NCBI RefSeq assembly: GCF_001190925.1
Contig: NZ_CP011072.1
Span: 434,001-498,000, forward strand
Length of the DNA stretch: 64,000 nucleotides
Direction: 5' to 3'
Origin: Azoarcus sp. CIB
GTDB taxonomy: Bacteria; Pseudomonadota; Gammaproteobacteria; Burkholderiales; Rhodocyclaceae
A model generated the notes under the pieces. The model made no database searches. It was not told the DNA's origin and was given only the letters and a program-made list of their open reading frames with translations. Shown piece by piece: positions 1 to 9,139 of the stretch. Both the position numbers and the translations under genes were made by a program. Numbering within the stretch: position 1 is the first letter of the stretch; each line of letters opens with the position of its first letter.

Positions 1-1315
1 GCACGTTCACGCCCACCATGCCGACCTGCACGGTGTCGGTAAAATGCCGCGCGACCGCGCCGTCGCGCGTGAACACGCAGGTGCCGTTGCCGAACTCGTG
101 CGCGTCGATGAGGCGGATCGCCTCGTCGAGGCTGCGCACGCGCACGACTGCGAGCACGGGGCCGAAGATCTCCTCGCGATACACGCGCATCGACGGCTGC
201 ACGTGGTCGAACAGCGTGCCGCCGAGGAAGAAGCCCTTCTCGTGACCGGGCACCTTCAGCGTGCGTCCATCGACGACGAGCTGCGCCCCTTCCTCGGCGC
301 CGAGGTCGATGTAGCTCCTCACCTTGTCACGGTGCGGCCCGGTCACCAGCGGACCCATGTCCAGCCCGCGTTCCTTGCCGTTGCCGATCCTGAGCTCCTC
401 GACCTTGGGCTTGAGGCGCGTGACCAGTTCGTCGCCCACCGCGTCGCCGACCGCGACGATCACCGAGATCGCCATGCAGCGCTCGCCGCAGGAGCCGTAG
501 GCCGCGCCCATGATCGCGTTGACCGCGTTGTCGAGGTCCGCGTCGGGCATCACCACCGCGTGGTTCTTCGCCCCACCCAACGCCTGCACGCGCTTGCCGT
601 GCGCGGTGCCGGTCGAGTAGATGTATTCGGCGATGGGCGTCGAGCCGACGAAGCTCACCGCCTGCACGCGCGGGTCGGTCAGGAGCGTGTCGACCGCCTC
701 CTTGTCGCCATTGACCACGTTGAACACGCCCGCCGGCAGGCCCGCCTCGGTCAGCAGTTCCGCGAGGATCAGCGACGTCGCCGGATCCTTCTCCGAGGGT
801 TTCAGCACGAAGGTGTTGCCGCAGGCGATCGCCATCGGGAACATCCACATCGGCACCATCGCCGGGAAGTTGAACGGCGTGATGCCCGCGACGACGCCCA
901 GCGGCGGGAATTCCGACCACGAATCGATGTCCGGCCCGACGTCGCGGCTGTGCTCGCCCTTCAGGAACTCGGGCGCCCCGCACGCGTATTCGACGACCTC
1001 GATGCCGCGCGCGAGCTCACCGTGCGCGTCCTCCCATACCTTGCCGTGCTCCTCGACGATCGCCGCGACGACGCGGTCGGCATTGCGCTCGAGCAGCTCC
1101 TTGAACTTGAACAGCACGCGCGCGCGCTTGAGCGGCGGCGTCTTGCGCCACGCCGGGAAGGCCGCGGCCGCGGCGGCGATCGCCTGCTCGACGGTCGCCT
1201 TGGAGGCCATCGCCACCTGCCGCACGGCGTGGCCGAGGGCCGGGTTGAAGACGGGCTGAGTGCGATTGTCGTCAGTGACGCGCGCGCCGGCGATGTAGTG
1301 TCCCAAGGTTTCCAT
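1..1315 (-). CDS. mmsA: CoA-acylating methylmalonate/malonate semialdehyde dehydrogenase (3' end outside window)
   Basis: Aldehyde dehydrogenase superfamily enzyme that oxidises (methyl)malonate semialdehyde to propionyl- or acetyl-CoA with NAD and CoA, in valine or beta-alanine breakdown. The reading frame starts [13 protein letters not shown] at 1315 and stays open to the window edge, giving about 438 of the usual ~500 residues. The catalytic-cysteine block [11 protein letters not shown] is encoded near 450-500 and is characteristic of the MMSDH subfamily. The last residues seen, QVGMVGVNV, match the conserved region before the C-terminus. The gene lies 39 bp downstream of a co-directional omega-aminotransferase, so the two probably form a transaminase-dehydrogenase operon for beta-alanine or a similar amine. 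Family call is firm; substrate is inferred from context. Confidence 0.9.
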   Translation of the reverse strand, partial: METLGHYIAGARVTDDNRTQPVFNPALGHAVRQVAMASKATVEQAIAAAAAAFPAWRKTPPLKRARVLFKFKELLERNADRVVAAIVEEHGKVWEDAHGELARGIEVVEYACGAPEFLKGEHSRDVGPDIDSWSEFPPLGVVAGITPFNFPAMVPMWMFPMAIACGNTFVLKPSEKDPATSLILAELLTEAGLPAGVFNVVNGDKEAVDTLLTDPRVQAVSFVGSTPIAEYIYSTGTAHGKRVQALGGAKNHAVVMPDADLDNAVNAIMGAAYGSCGERCMAISVIVAVGDAVGDELVTRLKPKVEELRIGNGKERGLDMGPLVTGPHRDKVRSYIDLGAEEGAQLVVDGRTLKVPGHEKGFFLGGTLFDHVQPSMRVYREEIFGPVLAVVRVRSLDEAIRLIDAHEFGNGTCVFTRDGAVARHFTDTVQVGMVGVNV

Positions 1316-1354
1316 TTTGCGGGCTGTCTCTCTCATTGATGTCTTGTCAGGGTG

Positions 1355-2662
1355 TCAGGCGATGTTGCGCAGCGCCTGCCGCACGGTGTCGAAAATACGG
1401 CCCAGCTCGTCGGGCGTCGAATCGAGGAAGGGCGAGAACTGCAGCACGTCGCCGCCGTTGCGGATCACCACGCCGGCCTCGAAGCACTTCAGGAACACCT
1501 CGAAGCCGCGCGCACCGACCGCTCCCGGGCGCGGCGCGAGTTCGATGCCGCCCATCAGGCCGACGTTGCGGATGTCGACGACCTTCGCCTCGTCACGCAG
1601 CGAATGGATCATTTCCTCGAAGATCGGTTCCACGGTGCGGGCGCGCGCGAAACTGTCCTCCTCGCGGTAGGCGGCGAGCGTCGCTAGTCCCGCGGCCGCC
1701 GCGAGCGGGTGGCCGGAGTAGGTGTAGCCGTGGAAGAGCTCGACGACGTGCTCGGGCCCCTGCATCAACGCGTCATAGACGCCGTCGCGCACGATCACCG
1801 CGCCCATCGGCACGACGCCGTTGGTGAGCCCCTTCGCGGTCGTGATGATGTCCGGCGTGACGCCGAAGCGCGCCGCGGCGAAGGGCGCGCCGACACGCCC
1901 GAAGGCGGTGATTACCTCGTCGAAGATCAGCAGGATGCCGTACTTGTCGCAGATCTCGCGCAGGCGCTGCAGGTAGCCGATCGGCGGCACGAGGATGCCG
2001 GTCGAGCCCGCGACCGGCTCGACGATCACCGCGGCGATGTTGGAGGCGTCGTGCAGCGCGCACAGGCGCTCGAGGTCGTCCGCGAGCTGCGCGCCCCAAG
2101 CGGGCTGGCCTTTCGAGAACGCCATGTCGGCGGCGCTATATGTATGGCGGATGTGATCGACGCCCGGCAGCAGCGCCGCGCTGAACACCTTGCGGTTGCC
2201 GGGAATGCCGCCCACCGACAGACCGCCGAAGTTCACGCCGTGGTAGCCGCGCTCGCGCCCGATCAGCCGCGTGCGCTGGCCTTCGCCGCGGGCGCGGTGA
2301 TAGGCGAGCGCGATTTTCAACGCCGTGTCAGCCGATTCCGAACCGGAGTTCGTGAAGAACACCTTGCCCATGCCTTCGGGCGCCAGCGCGGCGACCTCGC
2401 GCGCGAGCGCGATCGCCTTGTCGTTGGTGACCTGGAAACCCATCGCGTAATCGAGGGTGGCGACCTGCTCCTGCACCGCCGCGACGATCTTCGGATGGCA
2501 GTGGCCGAGGCCGGAGGTCCACAACCCCGAGAAGCCGTCGAGCAATTGCCGCCCGTCGTCCGTCGTGTAGTAGTGGCCGCGCGCGCCGGTAATCACGCGG
2601 GGCGAATTCCAGAACGCGCGGTTCGCGGTGAAGGGCAGCCAGAAGGCCTGATCGTGGGACAT
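1355..2662 (-). CDS. Class III omega-amino acid:pyruvate aminotransferase (BauA-like)
   Basis: PLP-dependent class III aminotransferase of 435 residues, typical for beta-alanine/omega-amino acid:pyruvate transaminases. The start MSHDQAFWLPFTANR is preceded by AAGGAG at 8 nt; the frame remains open upstream to about 3907 but that extension runs through the divergent LysR gene and is not real. Visible motifs are the cofactor-binding GSESADTALKIAL, the LIFDEV aspartate and the PLP lysine in TTAKGLTNG. It would deaminate beta-alanine or a related omega-amine to a semialdehyde, the substrate type of the dehydrogenase encoded just downstream. Regulation by the divergent LysR protein is likely from the arrangement. 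Exact amine substrate is not readable from sequence. Confidence 0.88.
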   Translation of the reverse strand: MSHDQAFWLPFTANRAFWNSPRVITGARGHYYTTDDGRQLLDGFSGLWTSGLGHCHPKIVAAVQEQVATLDYAMGFQVTNDKAIALAREVAALAPEGMGKVFFTNSGSESADTALKIALAYHRARGEGQRTRLIGRERGYHGVNFGGLSVGGIPGNRKVFSAALLPGVDHIRHTYSAADMAFSKGQPAWGAQLADDLERLCALHDASNIAAVIVEPVAGSTGILVPPIGYLQRLREICDKYGILLIFDEVITAFGRVGAPFAAARFGVTPDIITTAKGLTNGVVPMGAVIVRDGVYDALMQGPEHVVELFHGYTYSGHPLAAAAGLATLAAYREEDSFARARTVEPIFEEMIHSLRDEAKVVDIRNVGLMGGIELAPRPGAVGARGFEVFLKCFEAGVVIRNGGDVLQFSPFLDSTPDELGRIFDTVRQALRNIA

Positions 2663-2702
2663 GCGGAGCTCCTTGTGGGGTCGCGACCATCCTACGGAGA
2701 CT

Positions 2703-2737
2703 CTTGCGTGCATGAAACGACAAGATTCGTACGCAAG
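2703..2737. promoter_or_regulatory. Inverted repeat between aminotransferase and LysR genes (candidate operator)
   Basis: The 102-bp divergent intergenic region contains CTTGCGT at 2703-2709 and its complement ACGCAAG at 2731-2737, separated by 21 nt. A LysR regulator is divergently transcribed from this spot, so an operator is expected here. The arms are only 7 bp, so the assignment is tentative. Confidence 0.35.
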
Positions 2738-2764
2738 GTTTCGGATCAGTGAAACAATGTCTGC

Positions 2765-3700
2765 ATGAAAGCCCGTGCCCTCCTTGCCAGCCTCGCCGAA
2801 GCCGACCTGCGCCTGCTGCGCGTGTTCATCGCCATCGCCGAATCCGGCGGCCTCGCGGCGGCCGAGCTGCGCCTCAACATCAGCCGCTCGGTGATCAGCC
2901 GCCACCTCAAGGATCTCGAAGTGCGCCTCGGCGTGCGCCTGTGCGAGCGCGGTCGTGCCGGTTTCGCGCTGACCGAGGAAGGCCAGGTCGTGCTCGACGC
3001 GGCACGACGCCTGCTCGCGCAGATCGAGCAGTTCCGTGGCGAAGTGGCCGAGCTGCACGCAGGCATGCGCGGCGAACTCAAGCTCGTGATGTTCGACAAG
3101 ATCGTATCCAACCCCGGCTGCCGCCTCGCCGACGCGATCGCGGCCTTCGGCGCCGAGGCCCCCGCGGTGACGCTCGACGTGTTCGTCGCCGGCAGTAGCG
3201 AGATCGAGAAGGGCCTCCTCGAAGGGCGCTTCCACGTCGCCGTCCATCCCTTCCACCGCGCGAGCGACAGCTTCACCTCGGTGCATCTGTTCGACGAATT
3301 CCTGCCGCTCTACGCCTCGCCGCGCCATCCGCTGCTCGCCGGAGGGCGCATGCCGTCGGACGACGAACTGCGCCGCGCGGCCTTCGTCGGCCTCGGCTAT
3401 CACTCGCCGAACATGGAAAGCTTCTGGCGCCTGGGCCTGCAGCCGGCCGCGCGCGCCTTCGAGCAGGAGGCGAGCGTGCTGCTGATCCGCTCGGGGCGCT
3501 ACGTCGGCTTCCTGCCGGACCACTATGCGCAGGCCTTCGAGGCGCGTGGCGAAATCGTGCGCATTCCGTCGGAAACCCTGCGCTACTCGTGCGAATGGCA
3601 GGTCTCGATCGCGCGCACGCCCCGTCCCGGACGCGTCGCGCGGCGCTTCATGGAGATTCTCGTCGCGCTGCATGGCCCTGAAACGGCCGATAGCGCCTGA
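2765..3700 (+). CDS. LysR-family transcriptional regulator
   Basis: A 311-residue LysR-type regulator. The N-terminal winged helix-turn-helix is at about residues 14-75 (RVFIAIAESGGLAAAELRLN, then SRSVISRHLKDLE), followed by a linker helix and an effector-binding domain. Start ATG at 2765 is the natural one since the HTH begins shortly after. It is divergent from the aminotransferase-dehydrogenase pair, the usual position for a LysR activator of a catabolic operon. The inducer is probably the amine or its semialdehyde, but nothing in the sequence proves it. Confidence 0.9.
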   Translation: MKARALLASLAEADLRLLRVFIAIAESGGLAAAELRLNISRSVISRHLKDLEVRLGVRLCERGRAGFALTEEGQVVLDAARRLLAQIEQFRGEVAELHAGMRGELKLVMFDKIVSNPGCRLADAIAAFGAEAPAVTLDVFVAGSSEIEKGLLEGRFHVAVHPFHRASDSFTSVHLFDEFLPLYASPRHPLLAGGRMPSDDELRRAAFVGLGYHSPNMESFWRLGLQPAARAFEQEASVLLIRSGRYVGFLPDHYAQAFEARGEIVRIPSETLRYSCEWQVSIARTPRPGRVARRFMEILVALHGPETADSA

Positions 3701-3969
3701 ATTCGACGGGGCAGCGTGGAATTTTTGCGGGTTTTGCGCCGAAAACGTCGCTCGCGCGGAAACGCCCACCGGACGGCTTGTGCCGCGTTCGGTGTTTGCC
3801 CTGATTTCCAATTCGCCACAAGGCAGCCGAAAATGTGTCCATGGCATCGAAACATGCTTTGGAATTTGTATCGTTGACGCCGATGAATGCCCCGCAAGCC
3901 GCGACAATGCTAGAATCCGGCCGTTAGATGTGCAGCACCGAACAACTCACACACCAATCGAGGTAAAGC
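3701..3969 (+). promoter_or_regulatory. Intergenic region / promoter of the HU gene
   Basis: About 270 bp without a coding signal, clearly more AT-rich than the neighbours, between the LysR stop and the HU start. A -10-like TAGAAT lies at 3911-3916 and a TTGACG element about 31 nt further upstream is too distant to be its -35 partner. The ribosome site GAGGTAAAGC precedes the HU start. I see no other gene here. Confidence 0.4.
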
Positions 3970-4245
3970 ATGAACAAAGGTGAATTCGTCGAAGCCCTGG
4001 CTGACCGTCTGGATGTTTCGCGCGCTCAGGCCGACCGTGCCCTGTCCGCCGTGCTGGACATCATCGCCGAGCGCATGGCCGCGGGCGAGAAAGTGTCGTT
4101 CACGGGCTTCGGCTCCTTTGAGGTGTCCGAGCGCGCCGAGCGTACCGGCCGCAACCCGCAGACCGGCGCGTCGATCAAGATCGCCGCTTCGCGCGTGCCG
4201 AAGTTCTCGGCCGGCGCGACGCTGAAGGGCGCCGTGAACGGCTGA
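3970..4245 (+). CDS. hupB: HU-family DNA-binding protein
   Basis: Small nucleoid protein of 91 residues, standard HU length. It bends and compacts DNA as a dimer. The helical dimerisation half (MNKGEFVEALADRLDVSRAQADRALSAV) is followed by the beta-arm signature FTGFGSFEVSERAERTGRNP and the lysine-rich end. The start ATG at 3970 follows GAGGTAAAGC. It is monocistronic: its own AT-rich upstream region and a strong terminator 28 bp after the stop isolate it. HU versus IHF cannot be settled by one motif, but the sequence is HU-like throughout. Confidence 0.95.
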   Translation: MNKGEFVEALADRLDVSRAQADRALSAVLDIIAERMAAGEKVSFTGFGSFEVSERAERTGRNPQTGASIKIAASRVPKFSAGATLKGAVNG

Positions 4246-4273
4246 TCCAGCCGTCTCGCACCGAAGTGAAGAG

Positions 4274-4304
4274 GGCCCGACGCCGGCAGGCGTCGGGCCT
4301 TTTG
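4274..4304 (+). terminator. Rho-independent terminator after hupB
   Basis: Perfect 11-bp stem GGCCCGACGCC (4274-4284) and GGCGTCGGGCC (4289-4299) with loop GGCA, followed by TTTTGATTTT. Classic intrinsic terminator. Confidence 0.9.
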
Positions 4305-4308
4305 ATTT

Positions 4309-4699
4309 TCTGCTATCCCGGAACTGCAAAATCGGCTACCATTGCGCTCGTTGTGCAATGCAGCAGTCGGTTTATCTTCAGGTCTTAACTCGCGGAACAG
4401 GATTCCGCGGACCCAGCCGAGGGACTGTATCCACAGCCCCATCGCCCCCGACCCTCCCGTCGAACTCCTCTCGTTCTCCTGATCGATAGGCATCGCGAAT
4501 GCCGGTTGGTGCCGATGCGCGGTCGCATCCGTCGTCCAAGTTTTTGCCCTTGTGCGACGGTATCCGACCGGCCCAAGCCCATCGCGCGCTTGCCGCCACC
4601 GCGTCCCCCGTGGACGGTGCGATGCCTTTTCATTGGCCCGGTAAACCGGGCCGGATCCCGTTGCGACCACCCGTCGCCGCGGAAATACAGGAAGAACCC
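4309..4699 (+). promoter_or_regulatory. Long untranslated stretch upstream of the RhlE helicase
   Basis: About 390 bp between the hupB terminator and the helicase start with no convincing gene. The helicase frame is open upstream to 4499, but that part has no helicase similarity and the start at 4700 has its own AGGAAG site. A weak promoter-like pair TTGTGC (4351-4356) and TATCTT (16 nt later) would give a leader of roughly 310 nt. Long leaders are common for cold-inducible DEAD-box helicase genes in general; that this one is regulatory is only inference. Confidence 0.3.
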
Positions 4700-6016
4700 A
4701 TGACGTTCAACGAACTCGGCCTCAACGAACTGCTGCTGAAGGCCATCGAAACCACCGGCTACACCGTTCCGTCCGACGTACAGATGCAGGCGATCCCCGC
4801 CGCGCTGTCCGGCGCCGACCTGATGGTGTCGTCGCATACCGGCAGCGGCAAGACCGCCGCCTTCACGCTGCCCACCCTCAGCCGCCTCGTCGATCGCAAG
4901 CCCGCACCCGGTGCCGGCCCGCGCGTGCTGGTGCTGACCCCGACGCGTGAACTGGCGCAGCAGGTGGAGAAGGCCGTCAAGACCTACGGTCGCAACCTGC
5001 GCTGGCTCAACACTGCCTGCCTCGTCGGCGGTGCGCCCTTCTTCGCCCAGGTGAAGCAGCTGTCGCGTCCGGTCGACGTCGTCGTCGCCACGCCGGGCCG
5101 CCTGATCGACCACCTGACCCGCCGCAAGATCAAGCTGTCGGACGTCGAAGTCCTGATTCTCGATGAAGCCGACCGCATGCTCGACATGGGCTTCGTCGAA
5201 GACATCGAAACCATCGTCGCCGCGACCCCCGCGAGCCGCCAGACCCTGCTGTTCTCGGCGACGCTCGACGGCGTGGTCGGCAATCTCGCGAGCAAGCTGC
5301 AGCGCAACCCGCAGCGCATCGAGATCGCCGCGACGGTCGAAAACCGCGGCAACATCGAGCAGCGCCTGATGATGGCCGACAACCTCGTGCACAAGACCCG
5401 TCTGCTCGAGTCGCTGCTCGGCGGCGAGGGGCGTCAGCAGGCCGTCGTGTTCACCGCGACCAAGCGCAGCGCCGAAGAAGTGTCGCTGTCGCTGCAGGAA
5501 AAGGGCTTCTCGGCGGCCGCGCTGCACGGTGACATGCACCAGACCGCGCGTAACCGCACGCTCGACAAGCTGCGCCAGGGCCGTATCGACGTGCTCGTCG
5601 CGACCGACGTCGCCGCGCGCGGCATCGACGTCGCCGGCATCAGCCACGTCATCAACTTCGACCCGCCGCGTCAGGTCGAGGACTACGTGCACCGTATCGG
5701 CCGCACCGGCCGTGCCGGCCGCGACGGCATCGCGATCACGATGTCGGGCCCCCGCGAGATGGGCATCATCCGCGCGATCGAACGCTTCACCGGCACGCGC
5801 CTCGACGTGCACACCATCGCCGGTCTCGAACCGACGCTGCGTCCGACTTCGCCGCGTCGCCCGGCGGGCGGTGGCGGTGGCAAGCCGGGCTTCGGCAGCG
5901 GTCGTCCGTCCAGCGGTTCGTCGTGGAGCCGCGATTCGCGCGACGCGCGTCCGAGCGCCGGCAAGGGCTGGTCGGCAGAAGGTCCGGGCAGCAACCGTGG
6001 CGGCGAGCGCAGCTAG
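4700..6016 (+). CDS. rhlE: DEAD-box ATP-dependent RNA helicase, RhlE type, with frameshifted C-terminal tail
   Basis: RNA helicase that remodels RNA in ribosome assembly or decay. The frame from ATG 4700 (AGGAAG just upstream) gives 438 residues: Q motif near residue 30, HTGSGKTAAF (motif I), PTRELAQQ (Ia), ILDEADRML (DEAD box), FSATLDG (SAT motif), and the second RecA domain ending in YVHRIGRTGRAGR. After about residue 385 comes a low-complexity Gly/Ser/Arg/Pro tail. The frame ends at TAG 6014-6016 inside this tail, while the same type of sequence continues in the +1 frame to 6194. Deleting the single T at 6014 joins GERS to SAPREERPG in one frame, so a one-base insertion or sequencing error is likely. 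The helicase core is unaffected. Confidence 0.9.
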   Translation: MTFNELGLNELLLKAIETTGYTVPSDVQMQAIPAALSGADLMVSSHTGSGKTAAFTLPTLSRLVDRKPAPGAGPRVLVLTPTRELAQQVEKAVKTYGRNLRWLNTACLVGGAPFFAQVKQLSRPVDVVVATPGRLIDHLTRRKIKLSDVEVLILDEADRMLDMGFVEDIETIVAATPASRQTLLFSATLDGVVGNLASKLQRNPQRIEIAATVENRGNIEQRLMMADNLVHKTRLLESLLGGEGRQQAVVFTATKRSAEEVSLSLQEKGFSAAALHGDMHQTARNRTLDKLRQGRIDVLVATDVAARGIDVAGISHVINFDPPRQVEDYVHRIGRTGRAGRDGIAITMSGPREMGIIRAIERFTGTRLDVHTIAGLEPTLRPTSPRRPAGGGGGKPGFGSGRPSSGSSWSRDSRDARPSAGKGWSAEGPGSNRGGERS

Positions 6017-6194
6017 CGCCCCGCGCGAAGAGCGTCCCGGCTTTGGCCGCAGCGAACCGCGCAGCTTCGGCGATCGCGCTGCCTTTCCGCGCGACGACCG
6101 CGCTCCCCGCCGCGAGGGCTCGCGCGACGGTGCCCGTTTCGGCGGTGACCGTCCGGAGGGCGCCCGCCGTCCGCGTCCGGCTTTTCGTGACTGA
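6015..6194 (+). pseudogene. Displaced C-terminal tail of rhlE in the +1 frame
   Basis: The frame from 6015 to the TGA at 6192-6194 encodes 59 residues of Arg/Pro/Gly/Asp-rich sequence (SAPREERPGFGRSEP, later DRPEGARRPRPAFRD) with the same composition as the end of the in-frame helicase. It has no start of its own. The simplest reading is that it was the natural end of RhlE before a one-base change created the stop at 6014-6016. Confidence 0.65.
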
Positions 6195-6236
6195 GTGATG
6201 CCAGCCCCCGCGCGAGCGGGGGCGCAATCACCGGGA

Positions 6237-6276
6237 AGGCCCGGGTCGTGCAGCGATGCACGCCTGGGCCTTTTTC
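6237..6276 (+). terminator. Terminator-like hairpin after rhlE
   Basis: AGGCCCGGGTCGTGCA pairs with TGCACGCCTGGGCCT across a short GCGA loop, with one mismatch or bulge, and runs directly into TTTTTC. It lies downstream of the displaced rhlE tail, consistent with the transcript originally extending that far. Confidence 0.75.
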
Positions 6277-6344
6277 ATTGGTGCGCGTTCGGGGCCAAAA
6301 TTGCACAACTTGACGCACACGACTGAAGGCGCGATTAGCAGGTT

Positions 6345-6443
6345 CCTTCCCCTTCAAGGGGAAGGACAGGATGGGGATGGGTTTCTTGCAGGCGCTGCGG
6401 AATCCACCCATCCCCACCCCAGCCCTCCCCTTGAAGGGGAGGG
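6345..6443. repeat. Composite palindromic repeat (CCCCTTCAAGGGG type)
   Basis: Two 21-bp palindromes, CCTTCCCCTT-C-AAGGGGAAGG at 6345-6365 and CCCTCCCCTT-G-AAGGGGAGGG at 6423-6443, face each other. Between them are inner inverted arms ATGGGGATGGGT and ACCCATCCCCAC, so the whole ~99 bp can fold as one long hairpin. A single related palindrome occurs at 21836-21860 in this window. Such elements sit between convergent genes (here rhlE and nusB) and are non-coding. Confidence 0.8.
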
Positions 6444-6459
6444 AGCTACTGCTACTAGC

Positions 6460-6906
6460 TCAGGACTTCGCGTCCTTCGCGGCGTTCACCTCGACCGCGC
6501 GCAGCTTGGCCGCGAGCTTGTCGAGCACGCCGTTCACGAAGCGGTGGCCTTCGGTGCCGCCGTAGCTCTTCGCGAGCTCGATCGCCTCGTTGATGATCAC
6601 GCGGTAAGGCGTGTCGAGGCCGATCTTCAGCTCGTGCGTCGCGAGCAGCAGGATCGCGCGCTCGACCGGCGAGAGCTCCTCGACGGAACGGTGGATGAAG
6701 GGGACGAACTCCTCCTGCAGCGACTCGACGTTCGCGAGCGTGCCGCGCAAGAGGCTCACGAAGAGTTCGCGGTCGGCCTTGTCGAAGCCGGTGACCTGGG
6801 CGATGTGCTCCTCGATCAACGGGACCGAGTTGCCCGACAGCAGCCACTGGTAGATGCCCTGGAGGGCGAATTCGCGTGCGCGGCGACGTGCCGCTTTGCC
6901 GCTCAT
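6460..6906 (-). CDS. nusB: Transcription antitermination factor NusB
   Basis: All-helical RNA-binding protein of 148 residues that joins NusE and other Nus factors on boxA RNA during rRNA transcription antitermination. Sequence starts [21 protein letters not shown] and includes the family regions [17 protein letters not shown] and [15 protein letters not shown]. Its ATG overlaps the ribH stop by the ATGA arrangement, so it is translationally coupled at the end of the riboflavin operon, a common betaproteobacterial order. Confidence 0.96.
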   Translation of the reverse strand: MSGKAARRRAREFALQGIYQWLLSGNSVPLIEEHIAQVTGFDKADRELFVSLLRGTLANVESLQEEFVPFIHRSVEELSPVERAILLLATHELKIGLDTPYRVIINEAIELAKSYGGTEGHRFVNGVLDKLAAKLRAVEVNAAKDAKS

Positions 6907-7373
6907 TTGAGCATCCGCAGCAGGCGCGCCATCTCGATCGCGGTGCGGGCGCAGTCGCTGCCCTTTTCCTGCATCCGCGCGAGGGCCTGGTCGTCGTCCT
7001 CGGTCGTGAGCACGCCGTTGGCGATCGGCATGCCGGAGTCGAGGCCGATGCGGTTGATGCCTGCGCCCATCTCGTTCGACACCAGCTCGAAGTGGTAGGT
7101 CTCGCCGCGGATCACCGCGCCGAGCGCGATCAGCGCGTCGTAGCGGCCGCTGCGTGCCATGGCCTGCAGCGTGAGCGGAATTTCCAGCGCGCCGGGGACG
7201 GTCGCGATGCGGATCAGGTCGGGTGCGACGCCGAGGCGCTGCAGCTCGGCGGTGCAGGCCGACAGCAGGCCTTCGCACACGTCCTGGTTGAAGCGGCTCA
7301 TGACGATGCCGATGCGCAGGCCGTGGCCGCTCAGATCGGGCTCGAATTCGGGAATGTTGTCGTAACGGGCCAT
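6903..7373 (-). CDS. ribH: 6,7-dimethyl-8-ribityllumazine synthase
   Basis: Penultimate enzyme of riboflavin synthesis: it condenses 5-amino-6-ribitylaminouracil with 3,4-dihydroxy-2-butanone 4-phosphate. The protein has 156 residues, normal for the family, with the substrate-binding stretches [38 protein letters not shown] and [14 protein letters not shown]. It lies between ribBA and nusB in the same direction; the ribBA-ribH gap is 75 bp and the nusB start overlaps its stop. Confidence 0.97.
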   Translation of the reverse strand: MARYDNIPEFEPDLSGHGLRIGIVMSRFNQDVCEGLLSACTAELQRLGVAPDLIRIATVPGALEIPLTLQAMARSGRYDALIALGAVIRGETYHFELVSNEMGAGINRIGLDSGMPIANGVLTTEDDDQALARMQEKGSDCARTAIEMARLLRMLK

Positions 7374-7448
7374 GTTCGGTTCTTTCGAAAGCGGAAAAGC
7401 CGGAAATCCGCAGGACTTCCGGCGCGGTAAAGCGTCGAGGGTACCACC

Positions 7449-8537
7449 TCAGGCCGGATCGACGAAGCCCGTGATCTCGAGGCCGAAGCCGGCCATGCTC
7501 GGAATTTTGCGCGGGCTGGAGAGCAGCCGCATCTTGCCGACCTTGAGATCGCGCAGGATCTGGGCGCCGACGCCGAACAGGCGCGCGTCCCATTTCGGCG
7601 GCTGGTAGCCGTTGCCGGTCAGGCTCGCGAGCAGTTCGCTGCCCGATTGCGGGCGGTACAGCAGCACGATCACGCCTTGCTCGGCCTGCGCGAGGCGGGC
7701 GAGCGACTGGTTGACCGGGAAGGTGTGGCGGGCGCTTTCGGCGTCGAGGAAATCGACGACCGAGATCGGCTCATGCACGCGCACGAGGGTCTCGTGCTCT
7801 GGGCGGATGTCGCCCTTGGACATCGCGAAATGCACCTCGCCGGTGGTCTTGTCCTCGAACGCGTAGAGGCGGAAGCGGCCGTGCGGGGTGTCGACGTCCT
7901 TTTCGGCGACGCGCTCGATCAGGTGCTCGTTCGACGAACGGTACTGGATCAGGTCGCGGATCGCGCCGATCTTGAGGCCGTGCTCCTTGGCGAACTCGAC
8001 GAGATCGGGCAGGCGCGCCATCGTGCCGTCGTCCTTGAGGATCTCGCAGATCACCGCGGCCGGTTCGAGCCCGGCGAGGGCGGCGAGGTCGCAGCCGGCT
8101 TCGGTGTGGCCGGCGCGGATCAGCACGCCGCCGTTCTGCGCCATCAGCGGGAAGATGTGGCCGGGCTGGACGATGTCGGTCGCCTTGGCGTTGCGCGCGA
8201 CGGCGGCTTCCACGGTGCGCGAGCGGTCGTGCGCCGAGATGCCGGTGGTGACGCCCTCGGCGGCCTCGATCGAGGTCGTGAAGGCGGTGCCGTGCGGCGA
8301 GCGGTTGTCGCGCACCATCAGCTGCAGGCCCAGCTGTTTGCAGCGCGCTTCGGTGAGCGTCAGGCAGATCAGGCCGCGGCCGTACTTGGCCATGAAGTTG
8401 ATCGCCTCGGGCGTGACGTGTTCGCCGGCGAGCACGAGGTCGCCCTCGTTTTCGCGGTCTTCCTCGTCGACCAGCACGACCATGCGGCCGGCGCGGATTT
8501 CCTCGACGATTTCGGTGATGGGGGACAGTGCGGTCAT
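7449..8537 (-). CDS. ribB: 3,4-dihydroxy-2-butanone 4-phosphate synthase with degenerate GTP cyclohydrolase II-like domain
   Basis: The N-terminal ~200 residues are a complete DHBP synthase that converts ribulose 5-phosphate to the four-carbon riboflavin precursor; [13 protein letters not shown] and [12 protein letters not shown] active-site blocks are present. The C-terminal ~160 residues align with GTP cyclohydrolase II ([17 protein letters not shown]) but the zinc-binding cysteine cluster is absent: where active RibA has a three-cysteine motif this protein reads [18 protein letters not shown]. So the second domain should not open GTP and a separate ribA is expected elsewhere. ATG at 8535-8537 overlaps the ribE stop; the track-like longer start at 8558 is less likely. 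362 residues. Confidence 0.93.
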   Translation of the reverse strand: MTALSPITEIVEEIRAGRMVVLVDEEDRENEGDLVLAGEHVTPEAINFMAKYGRGLICLTLTEARCKQLGLQLMVRDNRSPHGTAFTTSIEAAEGVTTGISAHDRSRTVEAAVARNAKATDIVQPGHIFPLMAQNGGVLIRAGHTEAGCDLAALAGLEPAAVICEILKDDGTMARLPDLVEFAKEHGLKIGAIRDLIQYRSSNEHLIERVAEKDVDTPHGRFRLYAFEDKTTGEVHFAMSKGDIRPEHETLVRVHEPISVVDFLDAESARHTFPVNQSLARLAQAEQGVIVLLYRPQSGSELLASLTGNGYQPPKWDARLFGVGAQILRDLKVGKMRLLSSPRKIPSMAGFGLEITGFVDPA

Positions 8538-9139
8538 TGTGCGGATTCCTCGCGCCATGCGAGCAGGCGTTCGCAGTAGCGGGCGATCAGGTCGATCTCG
8601 AGGTTCACGCGGCTGCCCGCCTCGAGGCGCTTGAGATTGGTCACCGCCACGGTGTGCGGGATCAGGTTGATGGAGAACTCGGTGCCTTCGACGCGATTCA
8701 CGGTGAGGCTCACGCCGTTCACGGTGATCGAGCCCTTGCGCGCGATGTAGCCGGCGAGTGCGGCCGGGGCGCGGATCACGAGATCGTGGCTTTCGCCTAC
8801 GGGGACGAAGCGCACGACTTCGCCGACGCCGTCGACGTGGCCGGTGACGAGGTGGCCGCCGAGGCGGTCCGCGAGGCGCAGCGCCTTCTCGAGATTGACC
8901 TCGTTGCCCGTCTCGTCGAGGCCGGCCGTGCAGTTGAGGGTCTCGCGCGACACGTCGAACTGCACGCGCGGCGCGTCCAGTGCGATGACGGTGAGGCAGA
9001 CGCCGCTGTTGGCGATGCTGTCACCGAGCTGCACGTCGGAGAGGTCGAGGTCGGCCACGTTGACCGTCAGGCGGACGCCGTCCTGCAGGGGGTCGATGCG
9101 TTCGATTCGGCCGCAGGCGGCCACGATTCCGGAGAACAT
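8534..9139 (-). CDS. ribE: Riboflavin synthase, alpha chain
   Basis: Dismutates two 6,7-dimethyl-8-ribityllumazine molecules to riboflavin. The 201 residues contain two homologous halves, each with a lumazine-binding barrel: [13 protein letters not shown] with [11 protein letters not shown], and [14 protein letters not shown] with [11 protein letters not shown]. First gene of the ribE-ribBA-ribH-nusB run; its stop overlaps the ribB start. The 113-bp upstream region does not show an FMN riboswitch fold. Confidence 0.97.
   Translation of the reverse strand: MFSGIVAACGRIERIDPLQDGVRLTVNVADLDLSDVQLGDSIANSGVCLTVIALDAPRVQFDVSRETLNCTAGLDETGNEVNLEKALRLADRLGGHLVTGHVDGVGEVVRFVPVGESHDLVIRAPAALAGYIARKGSITVNGVSLTVNRVEGTEFSINLIPHTVAVTNLKRLEAGSRVNLEIDLIARYCERLLAWREESAQ

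Noticed and set aside
1355-3907. 850-codon minus-strand open frame across the aminotransferase and the LysR gene
   Set aside because: Only the part from 2662 down resembles a protein family and has a ribosome site; the rest is antisense to a clear LysR gene.
6011-6016. Programmed +1 frameshift signal at the end of rhlE
   Set aside because: No slippery sequence or stimulatory element was recognised; a one-base insertion explains the site more simply, so recoding is only kept as an alternative.
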